A stretch of DNA of 42,604 bases from a virus: positions 1 to 42,604 of IMG/VR virus record IMGVR_UViG_3300025133_000236. One strand, 5' to 3'. Positions 7,216 to 16,262 of the stretch are shown piece by piece. Position 1 is the stretch's first letter. Every line of letters begins with the position of its first letter. Both the position numbers and the translations under genes were made by a program. Below the pieces are notes generated by a model, which was not told the origin of the DNA, searched no databases, and saw only the letters and a program-made list of their open reading frames with translations.

Positions 7216-10200
7216 ATGCCTCAACTACACATAGTTGATAGGAGGCCAAGCGCACTTCTTGAACGCCGTTACCAAACGGGATCTAATTTACTTCTGGATG
7301 CCAAGCTACGTGATATGGGCTACGATCCTAATTCGTATGCCGCAATACCTGAAGAGGATCTTGAAGAGTATCTAAACGAGCATATAAGTGGCCGTGAATC
7401 AATGTTGACAGCCGCTGGGGAACACGCAGGTTCCGGTGTAGGAGCAGCCGCAGCTATGATGACTGCTGGTGGTTATCTGGCAAGCACTGGCGTAGGCTTC
7501 TGGCCCGGATTAGCTCTTATGGGCGGCGCAGGCATTCTTGGTTCTGTGATTGGTGGTGGAATACAGGATAAAGGTGAGGAAGTTTTTCTTACTGACGAGC
7601 AGCAGGCCGCGCTGGACAGGAAACGGCAAGAGGCGTATATGGCAAATCCCAACTACGCCTTTGCTGGTTCGATGCTTCCATCGACGTTAGCTTTCAGGCC
7701 TTCGCCAACGCAACTGGTCAAAGGTGTAAAAGGGCTAGGGCAGGCAGCAACAGGTAGACTTGGCTGGGGCAAGGGGCTTCATAAGGCAGATGTTCCAACA
7801 CCATTTACAACTCGTTCTGGGTTAGGTTGGACACGGCGGGTAAGCGCGCCAACACAGTCTAAGCTTCGTTTTGAATCACCATTGGGAAGAGTTGCACCGG
7901 GAGAAAGCCAAGCACTAAAAGAGATGGCACTCGGCGCGACTTTTGACACAGCCATCGAGGGAGGGTTTCAGGCTTATCACGGAGACTTCGATCCTAGTAG
8001 ACTAGCTATCGCAGCGGGTGTCGGCACAGCCTTACAACGACCCACGTTTAAGCCACCCGGACTAGCCAAGCTTGTTGAAAGAGGTGAAAAAAGAGCCATA
8101 GCCAAAGGTCGCGATCCTAACACAATGTTCAACCCGTGGCGTGAACCTATACCAGCTTACTCCACACTCAAAGACCAGATAGGTGACGTAGGCTACACAA
8201 GCGTATTCAGCCGGGGCAAGATTTACGAAAGCGACATAGGGCGTAAGGTTGGCGCGATAGAGGACGCATCAACTCCTACAGATACAGACCTTGTTGCCGC
8301 TATTGAAGCACAAGTTACAAGAGGTACTGGTTTTCTAGACCCGGCTGAACCGGGGCCAGCCGCTAGGTCTATGGAGCGACCAGATATAGGAGCTGTGCCT
8401 CTGACAGCAGACGAGGTTGCTGCTGCACAAAAGGTATCCCCAGAGAGGTATCGTGAAGTTTATGGTGCATCGGAAGCTGCCAAGACAACTGCTAGTCTCT
8501 CACGCGCAGAGGGTGTACAGGAATTAGCAGTTGCCAAGCGCAAGCTTGCTGCAACGAGAGACGAAGGTGTTACCTACTCAGCCAGAGAAAAGAAGCAGGC
8601 ACAGACTGCGGTAAATAGAGCGCAGAAAAAGATAGATAAAGCAGACAAGGTGCTGGACGCAGATGTTAGCAAGGGGCATGAGAGAGCCATACTAAAGCTG
8701 TTCTCTAGTGCAGCTAAGCCTGCGAAGATTACAGACCCTGTTACTGGCAAACCCAGGACTGTCAAGGCAGCCGAGGTTCCAAGAGAAGCCAGCAAGAATG
8801 TTGTAGATAGTGAAGGCGAGCCGTTGATAGACAGGTTGGGTGTTTGGCTCACCGATCCTGTAAGAGTCTTGGCAAATGGCCGCGTGCAAAAAGCCGTACC
8901 ACACAAAGATGGTAGTGTAGGTTGGCAATTTGTAAGTAAGCCTGAAGCCGCTAAAATACAAAAGGCATTCCACGATCATGCCGTAGGTATGCGGAAGAAG
9001 ATTGGTGAAGCTAGAAGAGAGCTGGAAAAAGAAAGGCGCATGGCTACGGGTAAACCAGTAAGAAAGCTAAAACCACTAGACCCGGAAGTTGTAGATATAC
9101 TGAATAGGCTTGCCTTGGTCAGGGGTTTCAACTTGGCAGCCGCTCTCAAACACACAAGCATCGGCCATCCAGATGGCGGACTAGCCGGTGGGTTTGCTGC
9201 TTACGACAGACGAACCGTAACCGTCGATCCTCGGCGTATGTCGAAAGACACCATAGCTCACGAAGGGTTCCACAACTGGTTGGATGATTTACAGTATTCG
9301 TCTAATCCGAGAGATCAGAAACTACGCCAAGATTTTCTGGAACTTTTTGCTGAAGAAGAAAGAGCTGTCGAGTTCTTGGGCAGAGCGATGACCCAAAAAG
9401 TCGAAACCCGTAATCAGCACAAGTTTTCAAAGCTAGTGGGAGAACTCAAGACACGCTGGAAAGACAGGTTCGGTTTCAAGCTGACAGATAAGCAGCTAAA
9501 GAACTATATGCTTCTCAAGTACGAGCATGATATGCCGTTCTTGTACAATGACGACATGGTTGCAGGTTTTGCCAAACATCTTTATGGTACGCAAGATACG
9601 GCAGAGCTAAAGCGTGGAGTGTTGGAGGATGTAAGGGCCGGGAGACCTATCAGAAGGGACGATGCTTATTATGAGAAACGTGCTGGTGATGATCCGTGGA
9701 AAGAGTTGGAATTTCAAAAAGAGAAGAGACGCTATAACTCAAGGGGTGAGGAAGCGGCCACAGAGAAGGAGGTAGAAGAGGGCTTCAGTATGGTTAAGAA
9801 GTCTCTGGGTATGCCAGAAGACACACCACCGCCAAAGGGGTCAGGCCTCGGCGGTATGCTTAACAAAGTTGAGCAGGACACAGGACAGAAATTCCAAGCA
9901 GCCAGAGGGGAACGCAAGGTTGGTTCTTGGGAAAGTAAATATACGAATCCTGACGATGTTCCACTAGCTAAGTTTAGGCTTGGTGGTGAGTTAGTTAATC
10001 CAGCAACCGAAGCGAGAATCAGAGGCCTTGCTGACGATACTCTTTATGTTGAAGTGCCTCGCCAACGTAGGACAGACAACAAACAGTTTGGCACAACTGG
10101 CGTTAGCAAATCGTGGGAAACTGTAGCTTACTTCAACGATCAAGCTAGTGCAGAGGCTTATGTCAAGGCTTTACAGAGTCGCGATATTCAGGGTTTGAAA

Positions 10201-13101
10201 TTCCAAGCAGCCAGAGGTGGCGAGCGTACTCTTTCTGCTGACGAGGCCGCACTCTTTGCTTCTAGCCGTGATCGAGCCAAGCACATGGCGGAAACCTTCG
10301 ACAAGTTTCTCACGGACGTAGGAGCTTTCGATCCTGAGCGGCGCATACTTTCACCTTTCGAGGGCAAAGAGTACAAGATGCTTGTTGATCCCCGCTGGTG
10401 GTTTCAGAAGCTTCAATACTCCATAGCAGAGACAGATCAACTGTTGGTAAGGCCGTTCAAAGGTTTGGTGAATGCTGATATTACAGATGCCACCAAGAAG
10501 CAGGCTTTGTATATTAGGGACGCACACAACAGGTTAGAAATGGTGGAGAAGCGTTATATCGGCAGGTTCGCAGAACCTCTGATTATGGAGATGCAGACTC
10601 TAGGTTTAAACAAAGCAGATGTGCTGTTACTTGGAGAATACAGAACTCTGCGTCGTATGGTCAAAGGACGAGAAAGGCGCGACTTTGCCGACACTCCAGA
10701 ATTTGCTAAGCTAAAGGAAAAACTCGACAAGCTTGAGCCGCAAATTAAGGACAAGCTTCACGCAGCCAACGAGTCACTTGATAGGTTCTTCTCGGAGACG
10801 CGCTTGGAACACGCAGCCAACGGGCCGTTAGTTTGGAGAAAAAAGCGTTGGGTAAAAGTTAGTGACGATCCAGATCATGTGGATAAGAACTATGATCCGT
10901 ATATGCTAAGTCGTGATGCCTCATCAATTCTTCGGAAAAAGTCTCACACAAAAGAGGGAAAGGACTTACAGGAAAAAATCATCAAACATTGGGGAGAAGA
11001 GTCTACGGCTACCGAGAATGAGTTGCGTGATATGCTTTCTGAGTATGTCGCAGTTATCAGCAACAAGGACAGTTATACGACAGTTGGTGGAGAAACTAAA
11101 AGCCTTGCTGGTGCGTCAAAATTCCAAGCGTTAAGAAAGGCAGAGGGTTTGAGTATGCCTTTAGACTTGGTAGACCCTGACCCGTTCATACGGGCGCAAA
11201 GGTATGCTGGGCGTTTTGCCAAGGATATGGCGTGGTATACTCAGATAGAGAGTGACAACATCGTAAGAGCGATACGCGATCTTCCCGATCAGATGGGTAC
11301 GTATACACACCGCAAGGTTGGAGAGAGGGAAGCAACGACACCAACGCTAAAGGAAATTTTTGGTGATGACGTAGATGTAGACTACGCCAACCGCGCTCAG
11401 AAAACCTTTAACAACTTGGACGAGGTTCACGCCGGTTTTCATAGCGATATGGATTTGTTTGTTATGAGAGCCAATCGGATGGTAACTGCAAACTGGCTTG
11501 GTTTGTACTCTGGTGCGCGTGATTTTGTTACCGCTTTCGAGAAAGCTTCCCATTACATGAGGCTACAGGACTATCCTTTAATGCTCAAGGCGGTAACGCA
11601 CTTTGGGGATGCGTGGAAACAAAGCCATCGAGCTGGTGCAAACCGTAACAAGTTTTCCTCTATCGAGTTCGCAATGGACAGCGCAGATCGTGTAGCAGAT
11701 TCCTTTTCTACCGTGGCCGATTTCTCGCAGAAGTGGTCAGGTCGTGAGTTATTCGAAAAAGGCACACGGGCAATACAGTTTAGCTTAGGAAAGTTGTTGA
11801 TGCGTAGCTACCTTAACAGCTCGTCCAAAGACCCTCATGTGCAGCGTATACTTACAACGATGGGGCGGTTTGCAGATGTTGATACCATTAAGCTTAGGAA
11901 GAATCCCACGGAAGTTACGGAAGGCGATCTTCATAAACTTGCGACAGCTTGGGTAGAGATCAATCAAGGGACGTACGGTGTTCGTGGTGTGCCGTCTACG
12001 ATGATCCGAGGCAAAGGTAGCTACGTCTTGTCTTTGTCCAGATGGTCTGTGGAGAAATACAACCGTTATATGAAGGATGTAATACTCCCTATCATTGACA
12101 AGAAAACCTACGGCAAAAGAGACTTTAGGCCGCTCATCAAGGCTACGCTTGGCGGTGCTGTTACCGGCGTTGCGCTCAACGAGGTTGGCAAGATGATGAA
12201 TGCCAAAGAAAGCTACGAGCCATCGCTTGAAGAAGTTCTGGAGTCACCATCTGGCGCGGAAGACTTCATCTATCACGCAATGCACCTAGCTAACCTGAGT
12301 GGTTACTTTGGTATACTGTCTGCGCTGGGCAACGATGCTGTCAGGATGTATACAGGCAAGAGCGGCGCGGAAGACTTCTCTCTTGTGACTTTCCCAGCTT
12401 TGGAGGCTCTCGTTTTTGACAAGGGTTTCGGGATGTCAACACTGGCCTACATGAGATCGGGAAATGTATGGCCTCTTCCGGGAACTGACTCATCTTCCGC
12501 GCTACGCTATCTGGAAGACATAATGACCAATCTTAACCAGACGCTACGTATTGCCCGTAATCAAGCTTTGGCCCACACAGAGGTTGCGCAGACCTTAGAT
12601 AAGGCTTTGAGTACAGGCACGTTTAGGGGCAGGGCTTCTGAGTTTGAGCGCGAAAAAATGAATCGTGACCTCAAAGTTTTTAACCGTCTCTATCGTGGAG
12701 ATCACGGCTCGCGGTTTATGGCGAACCTTGACAGGTACGAAAAAACACCTGCGTCTGCTTTCCGTAACTCTGAAACTGTGGAGCAACTGCAAGATACCTT
12801 AAAGCCGTTCCTAGAGAGTGCGTGGAAACGCTCACAAACCAAGGAGGGCGTAGACCCGAACAAGTTCAAACGCCTACTCCAACAGGGCTACGTCAAGCAC
12901 AAAAAGCTCTCTCCCAACGTAACTGATGCCTACTCACTGAGGGAAGCTCGTAGGTTCGCAGACTTTATTGCGCGGACGAAGAGCGAAGAAGCCGTGCGTG
13001 ACATTATGCTACGTGAGTATAGGGACGAAGGCTTCTCGCAAGTTCGTAAGAAGTTGATTCAAGATAGTGTTCAAGCCTTTCTGGCGACCAAGGGTTACTG
13101 A
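7216..13101 (+). CDS. Giant ejection polyprotein-like protein with zincin motif
   Basis: A 1961-aa protein, the largest in the window. Residues about 71-115 form a Gly/Ala-rich hydrophobic segment. A Lys/Arg-rich helical region covers about 430-490. At 682-686 is HEGFH, matching the HExxH zinc-metallopeptidase motif, followed by a helical segment. Two hydrophobic stretches lie near 1640-1660 and 1685-1705. Size and place at the end of the virion block fit T7 gp16-like ejected proteins or the 'polyvalent' proteins some phages inject with their DNA. No transglycosylase motif was found by eye. It may help cross the envelope and act on host proteins. Confidence 0.65.
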   Translation: MPQLHIVDRRPSALLERRYQTGSNLLLDAKLRDMGYDPNSYAAIPEEDLEEYLNEHISGRESMLTAAGEHAGSGVGAAAAMMTAGGYLASTGVGFWPGLALMGGAGILGSVIGGGIQDKGEEVFLTDEQQAALDRKRQEAYMANPNYAFAGSMLPSTLAFRPSPTQLVKGVKGLGQAATGRLGWGKGLHKADVPTPFTTRSGLGWTRRVSAPTQSKLRFESPLGRVAPGESQALKEMALGATFDTAIEGGFQAYHGDFDPSRLAIAAGVGTALQRPTFKPPGLAKLVERGEKRAIAKGRDPNTMFNPWREPIPAYSTLKDQIGDVGYTSVFSRGKIYESDIGRKVGAIEDASTPTDTDLVAAIEAQVTRGTGFLDPAEPGPAARSMERPDIGAVPLTADEVAAAQKVSPERYREVYGASEAAKTTASLSRAEGVQELAVAKRKLAATRDEGVTYSAREKKQAQTAVNRAQKKIDKADKVLDADVSKGHERAILKLFSSAAKPAKITDPVTGKPRTVKAAEVPREASKNVVDSEGEPLIDRLGVWLTDPVRVLANGRVQKAVPHKDGSVGWQFVSKPEAAKIQKAFHDHAVGMRKKIGEARRELEKERRMATGKPVRKLKPLDPEVVDILNRLALVRGFNLAAALKHTSIGHPDGGLAGGFAAYDRRTVTVDPRRMSKDTIAHEGFHNWLDDLQYSSNPRDQKLRQDFLELFAEEERAVEFLGRAMTQKVETRNQHKFSKLVGELKTRWKDRFGFKLTDKQLKNYMLLKYEHDMPFLYNDDMVAGFAKHLYGTQDTAELKRGVLEDVRAGRPIRRDDAYYEKRAGDDPWKELEFQKEKRRYNSRGEEAATEKEVEEGFSMVKKSLGMPEDTPPPKGSGLGGMLNKVEQDTGQKFQAARGERKVGSWESKYTNPDDVPLAKFRLGGELVNPATEARIRGLADDTLYVEVPRQRRTDNKQFGTTGVSKSWETVAYFNDQASAEAYVKALQSRDIQGLKFQAARGGERTLSADEAALFASSRDRAKHMAETFDKFLTDVGAFDPERRILSPFEGKEYKMLVDPRWWFQKLQYSIAETDQLLVRPFKGLVNADITDATKKQALYIRDAHNRLEMVEKRYIGRFAEPLIMEMQTLGLNKADVLLLGEYRTLRRMVKGRERRDFADTPEFAKLKEKLDKLEPQIKDKLHAANESLDRFFSETRLEHAANGPLVWRKKRWVKVSDDPDHVDKNYDPYMLSRDASSILRKKSHTKEGKDLQEKIIKHWGEESTATENELRDMLSEYVAVISNKDSYTTVGGETKSLAGASKFQALRKAEGLSMPLDLVDPDPFIRAQRYAGRFAKDMAWYTQIESDNIVRAIRDLPDQMGTYTHRKVGEREATTPTLKEIFGDDVDVDYANRAQKTFNNLDEVHAGFHSDMDLFVMRANRMVTANWLGLYSGARDFVTAFEKASHYMRLQDYPLMLKAVTHFGDAWKQSHRAGANRNKFSSIEFAMDSADRVADSFSTVADFSQKWSGRELFEKGTRAIQFSLGKLLMRSYLNSSSKDPHVQRILTTMGRFADVDTIKLRKNPTEVTEGDLHKLATAWVEINQGTYGVRGVPSTMIRGKGSYVLSLSRWSVEKYNRYMKDVILPIIDKKTYGKRDFRPLIKATLGGAVTGVALNEVGKMMNAKESYEPSLEEVLESPSGAEDFIYHAMHLANLSGYFGILSALGNDAVRMYTGKSGAEDFSLVTFPALEALVFDKGFGMSTLAYMRSGNVWPLPGTDSSSALRYLEDIMTNLNQTLRIARNQALAHTEVAQTLDKALSTGTFRGRASEFEREKMNRDLKVFNRLYRGDHGSRFMANLDRYEKTPASAFRNSETVEQLQDTLKPFLESAWKRSQTKEGVDPNKFKRLLQQGYVKHKKLSPNVTDAYSLREARRFADFIARTKSEEAVRDIMLREYRDEGFSQVRKKLIQDSVQAFLATKGY

Positions 13102-13165
13102 GAGATAAACCTTGACACAGTAGTAGTTAAAGTAGAAAAAGAATGAAACGACAAAACCTTAGCCT

Positions 13166-13603
13166 TTGCCAGAATCAGATCCAACAAAGAATCGCAGAAC
13201 CATTGGACAGCGAGGGGAGCTTCTGGTTGCAGAAAAACTTCTCGAACACGGGTGGGATATAGCTCACCCACTAAGTGCCAGCTCTTCTTTCGATCTCCTA
13301 GCCAGTAAGGGTGATAAGATCTGGCGGATACAAATAAAGACCACGCAGGGTTTGGTCTTACACGCAAACTCCTCTACCCCAAACTTTCAATTTCAAACCA
13401 ACCACGGTTGCAAAACGAAATCCAAGTACGACAAATCCACAGTAGACTACTTTATCTGCTGTGCCTTGGACTGCCTCAAGTTCTGGGTGATGCCCTTCGA
13501 CATAGTTAACTGCATAACCACAAAGATTTACGGTGGTAAAAAGTGCAAGTACGCAGTCTACGAGAACGCTTGGGACTTACTAGATACAGACAAAACTTCT
13601 TGA
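13166..13603 (+). CDS. PD-(D/E)XK family nuclease
   Basis: A 145-aa protein. The start is set by a stop at 13160-13162 in the same frame, and TTG at 13166 is the first plausible initiator. Motifs in order are GQRGE (Glu18), Asp43 after a Ser-rich strand (SFDLLAS), and Q-x-K at 56-58 (RIQIKT), then a strand containing YFICC and FWVM. This is the core of small PD-(D/E)XK endonucleases related to group I intron homing nucleases and resolvases. It needs Mg2+ in the family. It sits alone between the ejection protein and the prepilin gene, suggesting either a resolvase role or an inserted mobile gene. Confidence 0.7.
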   Translation: MPESDPTKNRRTIGQRGELLVAEKLLEHGWDIAHPLSASSSFDLLASKGDKIWRIQIKTTQGLVLHANSSTPNFQFQTNHGCKTKSKYDKSTVDYFICCALDCLKFWVMPFDIVNCITTKIYGGKKCKYAVYENAWDLLDTDKTS

Positions 13604-13634
13604 CTGTAGGTTTTTACTCCGTAGCTTTGCTAAC

Positions 13635-14612
13635 GTGTCTGTTAGCAAAAAGCGCGGCTTTACGTTGATCGAACTGCTGGTTGTAATTGCAATCATTGCG
13701 ATACTTGCCGCCTTACTGTTACCGGCACTGGCTTCTGCTAAGCAGACGGGGTGGCAGGCAGCTTGTTTATCCAACCATAAGCAGTTGAACATGGCTGTTA
13801 GAGAGTTTGCTGGCGACCATGATGATCGTTTCCCTTACGCAAGTGCGTGGCACAATGAGCCATCAGCACGTTGGGCGTGGGTTGCTGACTCGATGAGCGG
13901 CTCGTCAAGTTGGTCAACATGGGCGCAGACAGACAGGGCTTTATTCTGGTCTCCGCTGAAACCCTACACGGGGATGCGGATATTCCGCTGTCCCGGTGAC
14001 AAGTCAATAGTTAAGTGGACAGGTCGCTGGGAGGCTGTTGGTGGGGGCGGTGGTACGAACGTACAGCAGCAGCTTCGCCCTCGCAGTTATTCCATGAATG
14101 TTTTCGTAGGTGGGTGGTCAGGCTGGCCGTTTATGCACGACACACAGTATAAGACGTACCATAAGTACGCAGATGTGGCGTCTCCCTCACAGATATTCAC
14201 GTTTATCGAGATGCCAGCCGCCTCTATAAACAGCGGTAACTTCAGGGTTGTGCCTCTGAAGTCAGGGGATAAGGAAATCTTCTCGCAAGACTGGCCCGGT
14301 GTTTACCACAACGGCGGGTCTGTAGTCTCCTTCATCGACGGCCACGTAGAGTTCAAGCGTTGGCTGGAGGAAGATACCAAGAACATCCCACTGGCTGCGG
14401 GAAGCCCAACTTCTATGAACTCACGCTTAGTCTCGCAAAACAACCGTGACCTGGCATGGCTTCGTTACCGATCAACCATAGAAGAACCCAACAACCACAA
14501 CTGGTACGTCATAATGGGTGGGATAGGTCGTTACAACAGAGAGTGGAACACTAGAAACATTAACGATAAGCTGTACGAGTCATGGGGTTGGTACTGGAAT
14601 GATAGCTGGTAG
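13635..14612 (+). CDS. Prepilin-like protein with H-X9-DG motif
   Basis: A 325-aa protein with GTG start. Residues 1-8 are a short basic leader ending in Gly8. Phe9 begins the mature protein, with TLIE and the conserved Glu at +5 (Glu13), followed by a long hydrophobic helix (to about residue 33), so host prepilin peptidase should cleave and methylate it. A Cys-Pro pair (FRCPGD, Cys119) and His225-X9-Asp235-Gly236 match the prepilin-like families expanded in Verrucomicrobia, Lentisphaerae and Planctomycetes. The C-terminus is rich in Trp, Tyr and Asn. It is the last gene of the rightward block. A phage carrying this is unusual; it may be host-derived. Confidence 0.85.
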   Translation: MSVSKKRGFTLIELLVVIAIIAILAALLLPALASAKQTGWQAACLSNHKQLNMAVREFAGDHDDRFPYASAWHNEPSARWAWVADSMSGSSSWSTWAQTDRALFWSPLKPYTGMRIFRCPGDKSIVKWTGRWEAVGGGGGTNVQQQLRPRSYSMNVFVGGWSGWPFMHDTQYKTYHKYADVASPSQIFTFIEMPAASINSGNFRVVPLKSGDKEIFSQDWPGVYHNGGSVVSFIDGHVEFKRWLEEDTKNIPLAAGSPTSMNSRLVSQNNRDLAWLRYRSTIEEPNNHNWYVIMGGIGRYNREWNTRNINDKLYESWGWYWNDSW

Positions 14613-14614
14613 GC

Positions 14615-14785
14615 CTAGATTTTCAGCTTCTTCCTTAACTCCTCGGTCTGCTTTTGCTTTATACTGAAGGGCGCACATTTAACTTTCGGCAACTTCATCC
14701 CATCTAGAGCCACTAGTAGTTCGTCTAGCTCGCCCCGCATAAGTTTTCGCTCTTTCTCCCACCATGTTAGATTAGTTTTTGCCAC
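14615..14785 (-). CDS. Small helical protein (56 aa), end of middle operon
   Basis: A frame of 56 codons read from GTG at 14785 (a second GTG is at 14788; an internal ATG would give 41 aa) to TAG at 14615-14617. The product has a Trp-Trp pair, then charged amphipathic helices (GELDELLVAL; KQTEELRKKLKI). The start overlaps the end of the metallopeptidase gene. It stops three bases from the convergent stop of the prepilin-like gene, so leaving it out would give an unexplained 150-bp gap. No family is recognised. Confidence 0.5.
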   Translation of the reverse strand: MAKTNLTWWEKERKLMRGELDELLVALDGMKLPKVKCAPFSIKQKQTEELRKKLKI

Positions 14786-15183
14786 CACTCGAATACTTTC
14801 TTATTATCTTTCCACACCATGCACAAACCTGTGGCGAGTCTACGTGTCATCTGCTCGTCACCCTCTTCCATCTTAACAGACATGACGTAACAGATAGCGT
14901 GAATCACCTCATGGAGAAATGTATCATGCAAGGCCTCGGCTGACTGTTCCGGGTTTAATGCGATAAGCTCTCTGTTAAAATCTACCCACCCATGACTGTC
15001 ACAAATCTCCTTGCTGTCAGAGTTGATGAACTTTAACTTGAAGTTGAGGTTGGCTATCTTTATTTTGGCAGGTAGACTAACTTGCCGCCCTTCTTTGCGG
15101 CTACGATCTGATCGGTTTGCATTAGAAACTCTAGTGCTGCTTCTAGCTCGTCCTTTTTTAGATCGCTGTGCCAGTCTAGCCAT
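14767..15183 (-). CDS. HExxH metallopeptidase-like protein
   Basis: The conserved part (from about residue 40) holds HEVIH at 91-95 in the context FLHEVIHAI, typical of phage SprT-like or related zincins, then a helical C-terminus with a Trp pair. The only ATG is at 15183, which puts 124 bp inside the upstream ATPase gene and gives a basic, low-complexity N-terminus. After the upstream stop there is no ATG, GTG or TTG before the conserved domain. The real start may be at the overlap, or translation may enter otherwise. Zinc-dependent proteolysis is family knowledge; the target is unknown. Confidence 0.6.
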   Translation of the reverse strand: MARLAQRSKKGRARSSTRVSNANRSDRSRKEGRQVSLPAKIKIANLNFKLKFINSDSKEICDSHGWVDFNRELIALNPEQSAEALHDTFLHEVIHAICYVMSVKMEEGDEQMTRRLATGLCMVWKDNKKVFEWWQKLI

Positions 15184-16262
15184 AGTTTTTTGTGGGATAC
15201 ACCGTCCTCTTTATCGTTCACATACTCACTAAGCTTCCGTGTGAACTCGTGGATCACATTTCTGCCCGTTAGGTCATAGCTACGGTGCATGAAAAGCTCG
15301 GTCTCTGCAATGAATTTCTCTGCGTACTTAAATGCCTCCAGCGTAACCTCTTTAGATTCGGCTGAATTGCCCATTTGCACCGCGAGGGCCAGCTTTTGTA
15401 GGTGGATGTTCTTCCGGGCGTAGTATAGATCCAGCTTGGGACTGCTGTTGATTCTGTTGTTTATGTATGAGCCGCTTTCGTAGCGTTTCTTGTGGTAGGC
15501 AGCGCACTCTTTGGACATGGGTACTGGGCCACAGCGTTTGGACAGCTTCTTTACGTGCTGGACAACGTCTGCCCTAGCTTGGATGTGCTTGTCCGTGAAG
15601 CCGGTGAACTGTCGGAGGAATCGAGGTTCGTCTTGGTAGACTACAATGAAGCGGGAGGTGAAGCCTTGGGATATGAGGTTCTCGTTGAAGCACTCACGGA
15701 TGAACGCCGGGGTAGTGCCTGCTATCATCGACACGCACACGTTTTGTACGTTGTCTTTACCCTGCTTCTTTGTGTAGTAGCGGTAGTTGCGAGCATCGTA
15801 GAGTTGGTTGAGCATATTCACGGTGTCCTCGGTACGCTTCTTTAGGAAGACTCCGAGTTCCTCTATCAACATGGTACAGGACGCATGAACGTAGTCACTA
15901 CCATCCTCTAGGGTAAAAGCCTTGGTGCATTCTTCAGCCAAGTATCTGCTGAGAGCTTCTGCTGTTATGCTGTCAGCGGTGTAGGGGAAGAGGGGAGCAG
16001 TTTGTTTCTTGTCCTTGCTCATTATCTTTAGCTCGTTGTCCTCGATGATGTCAGAGATCATGGAGATCAAACGACTCTTGCCACAAGCGGGTGGCCCAAC
16101 CAGCAGCATGAACAGGTTCGGGTAGATTGCGTTGATACCCTGCGAAGTCCATATCCTACGCTGAAGACAACTGCTTATCAGAAAGTAGAATCCCCAGTCT
16201 AGGTAGAGGTCGGGTGACTCAAGGTCTTCCAGATAGAAACGCCACTTCTCCAAGATCGTCAC
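15060..16262 (-). CDS. Replicative helicase-type P-loop ATPase
   Basis: A GTG start at 16262 is preferred: it overlaps the polymerase stop as GTGA and is preceded by GGGGAGG. An ATG at 16277 would add five residues. Counting from that ATG, Walker A is GPPACGKS at 61-68 and the Walker B-like strand is MLIEE at 136-140. A sensor-like SMIAGTTPAF and an arginine-rich segment follow. This resembles the ATPase half of phage primase-helicases (DUF3987/D5-like). It lies next to the DNA polymerase gene, so unwinding at the replication fork is the likely role. No separate primase domain is visible. Confidence 0.65.
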   Translation of the reverse strand: MTILEKWRFYLEDLESPDLYLDWGFYFLISSCLQRRIWTSQGINAIYPNLFMLLVGPPACGKSRLISMISDIIEDNELKIMSKDKKQTAPLFPYTADSITAEALSRYLAEECTKAFTLEDGSDYVHASCTMLIEELGVFLKKRTEDTVNMLNQLYDARNYRYYTKKQGKDNVQNVCVSMIAGTTPAFIRECFNENLISQGFTSRFIVVYQDEPRFLRQFTGFTDKHIQARADVVQHVKKLSKRCGPVPMSKECAAYHKKRYESGSYINNRINSSPKLDLYYARKNIHLQKLALAVQMGNSAESKEVTLEAFKYAEKFIAETELFMHRSYDLTGRNVIHEFTRKLSEYVNDKEDGVSHKKLWLDWHSDLKKDELEAALEFLMQTDQIVAAKKGGKLVYLPK

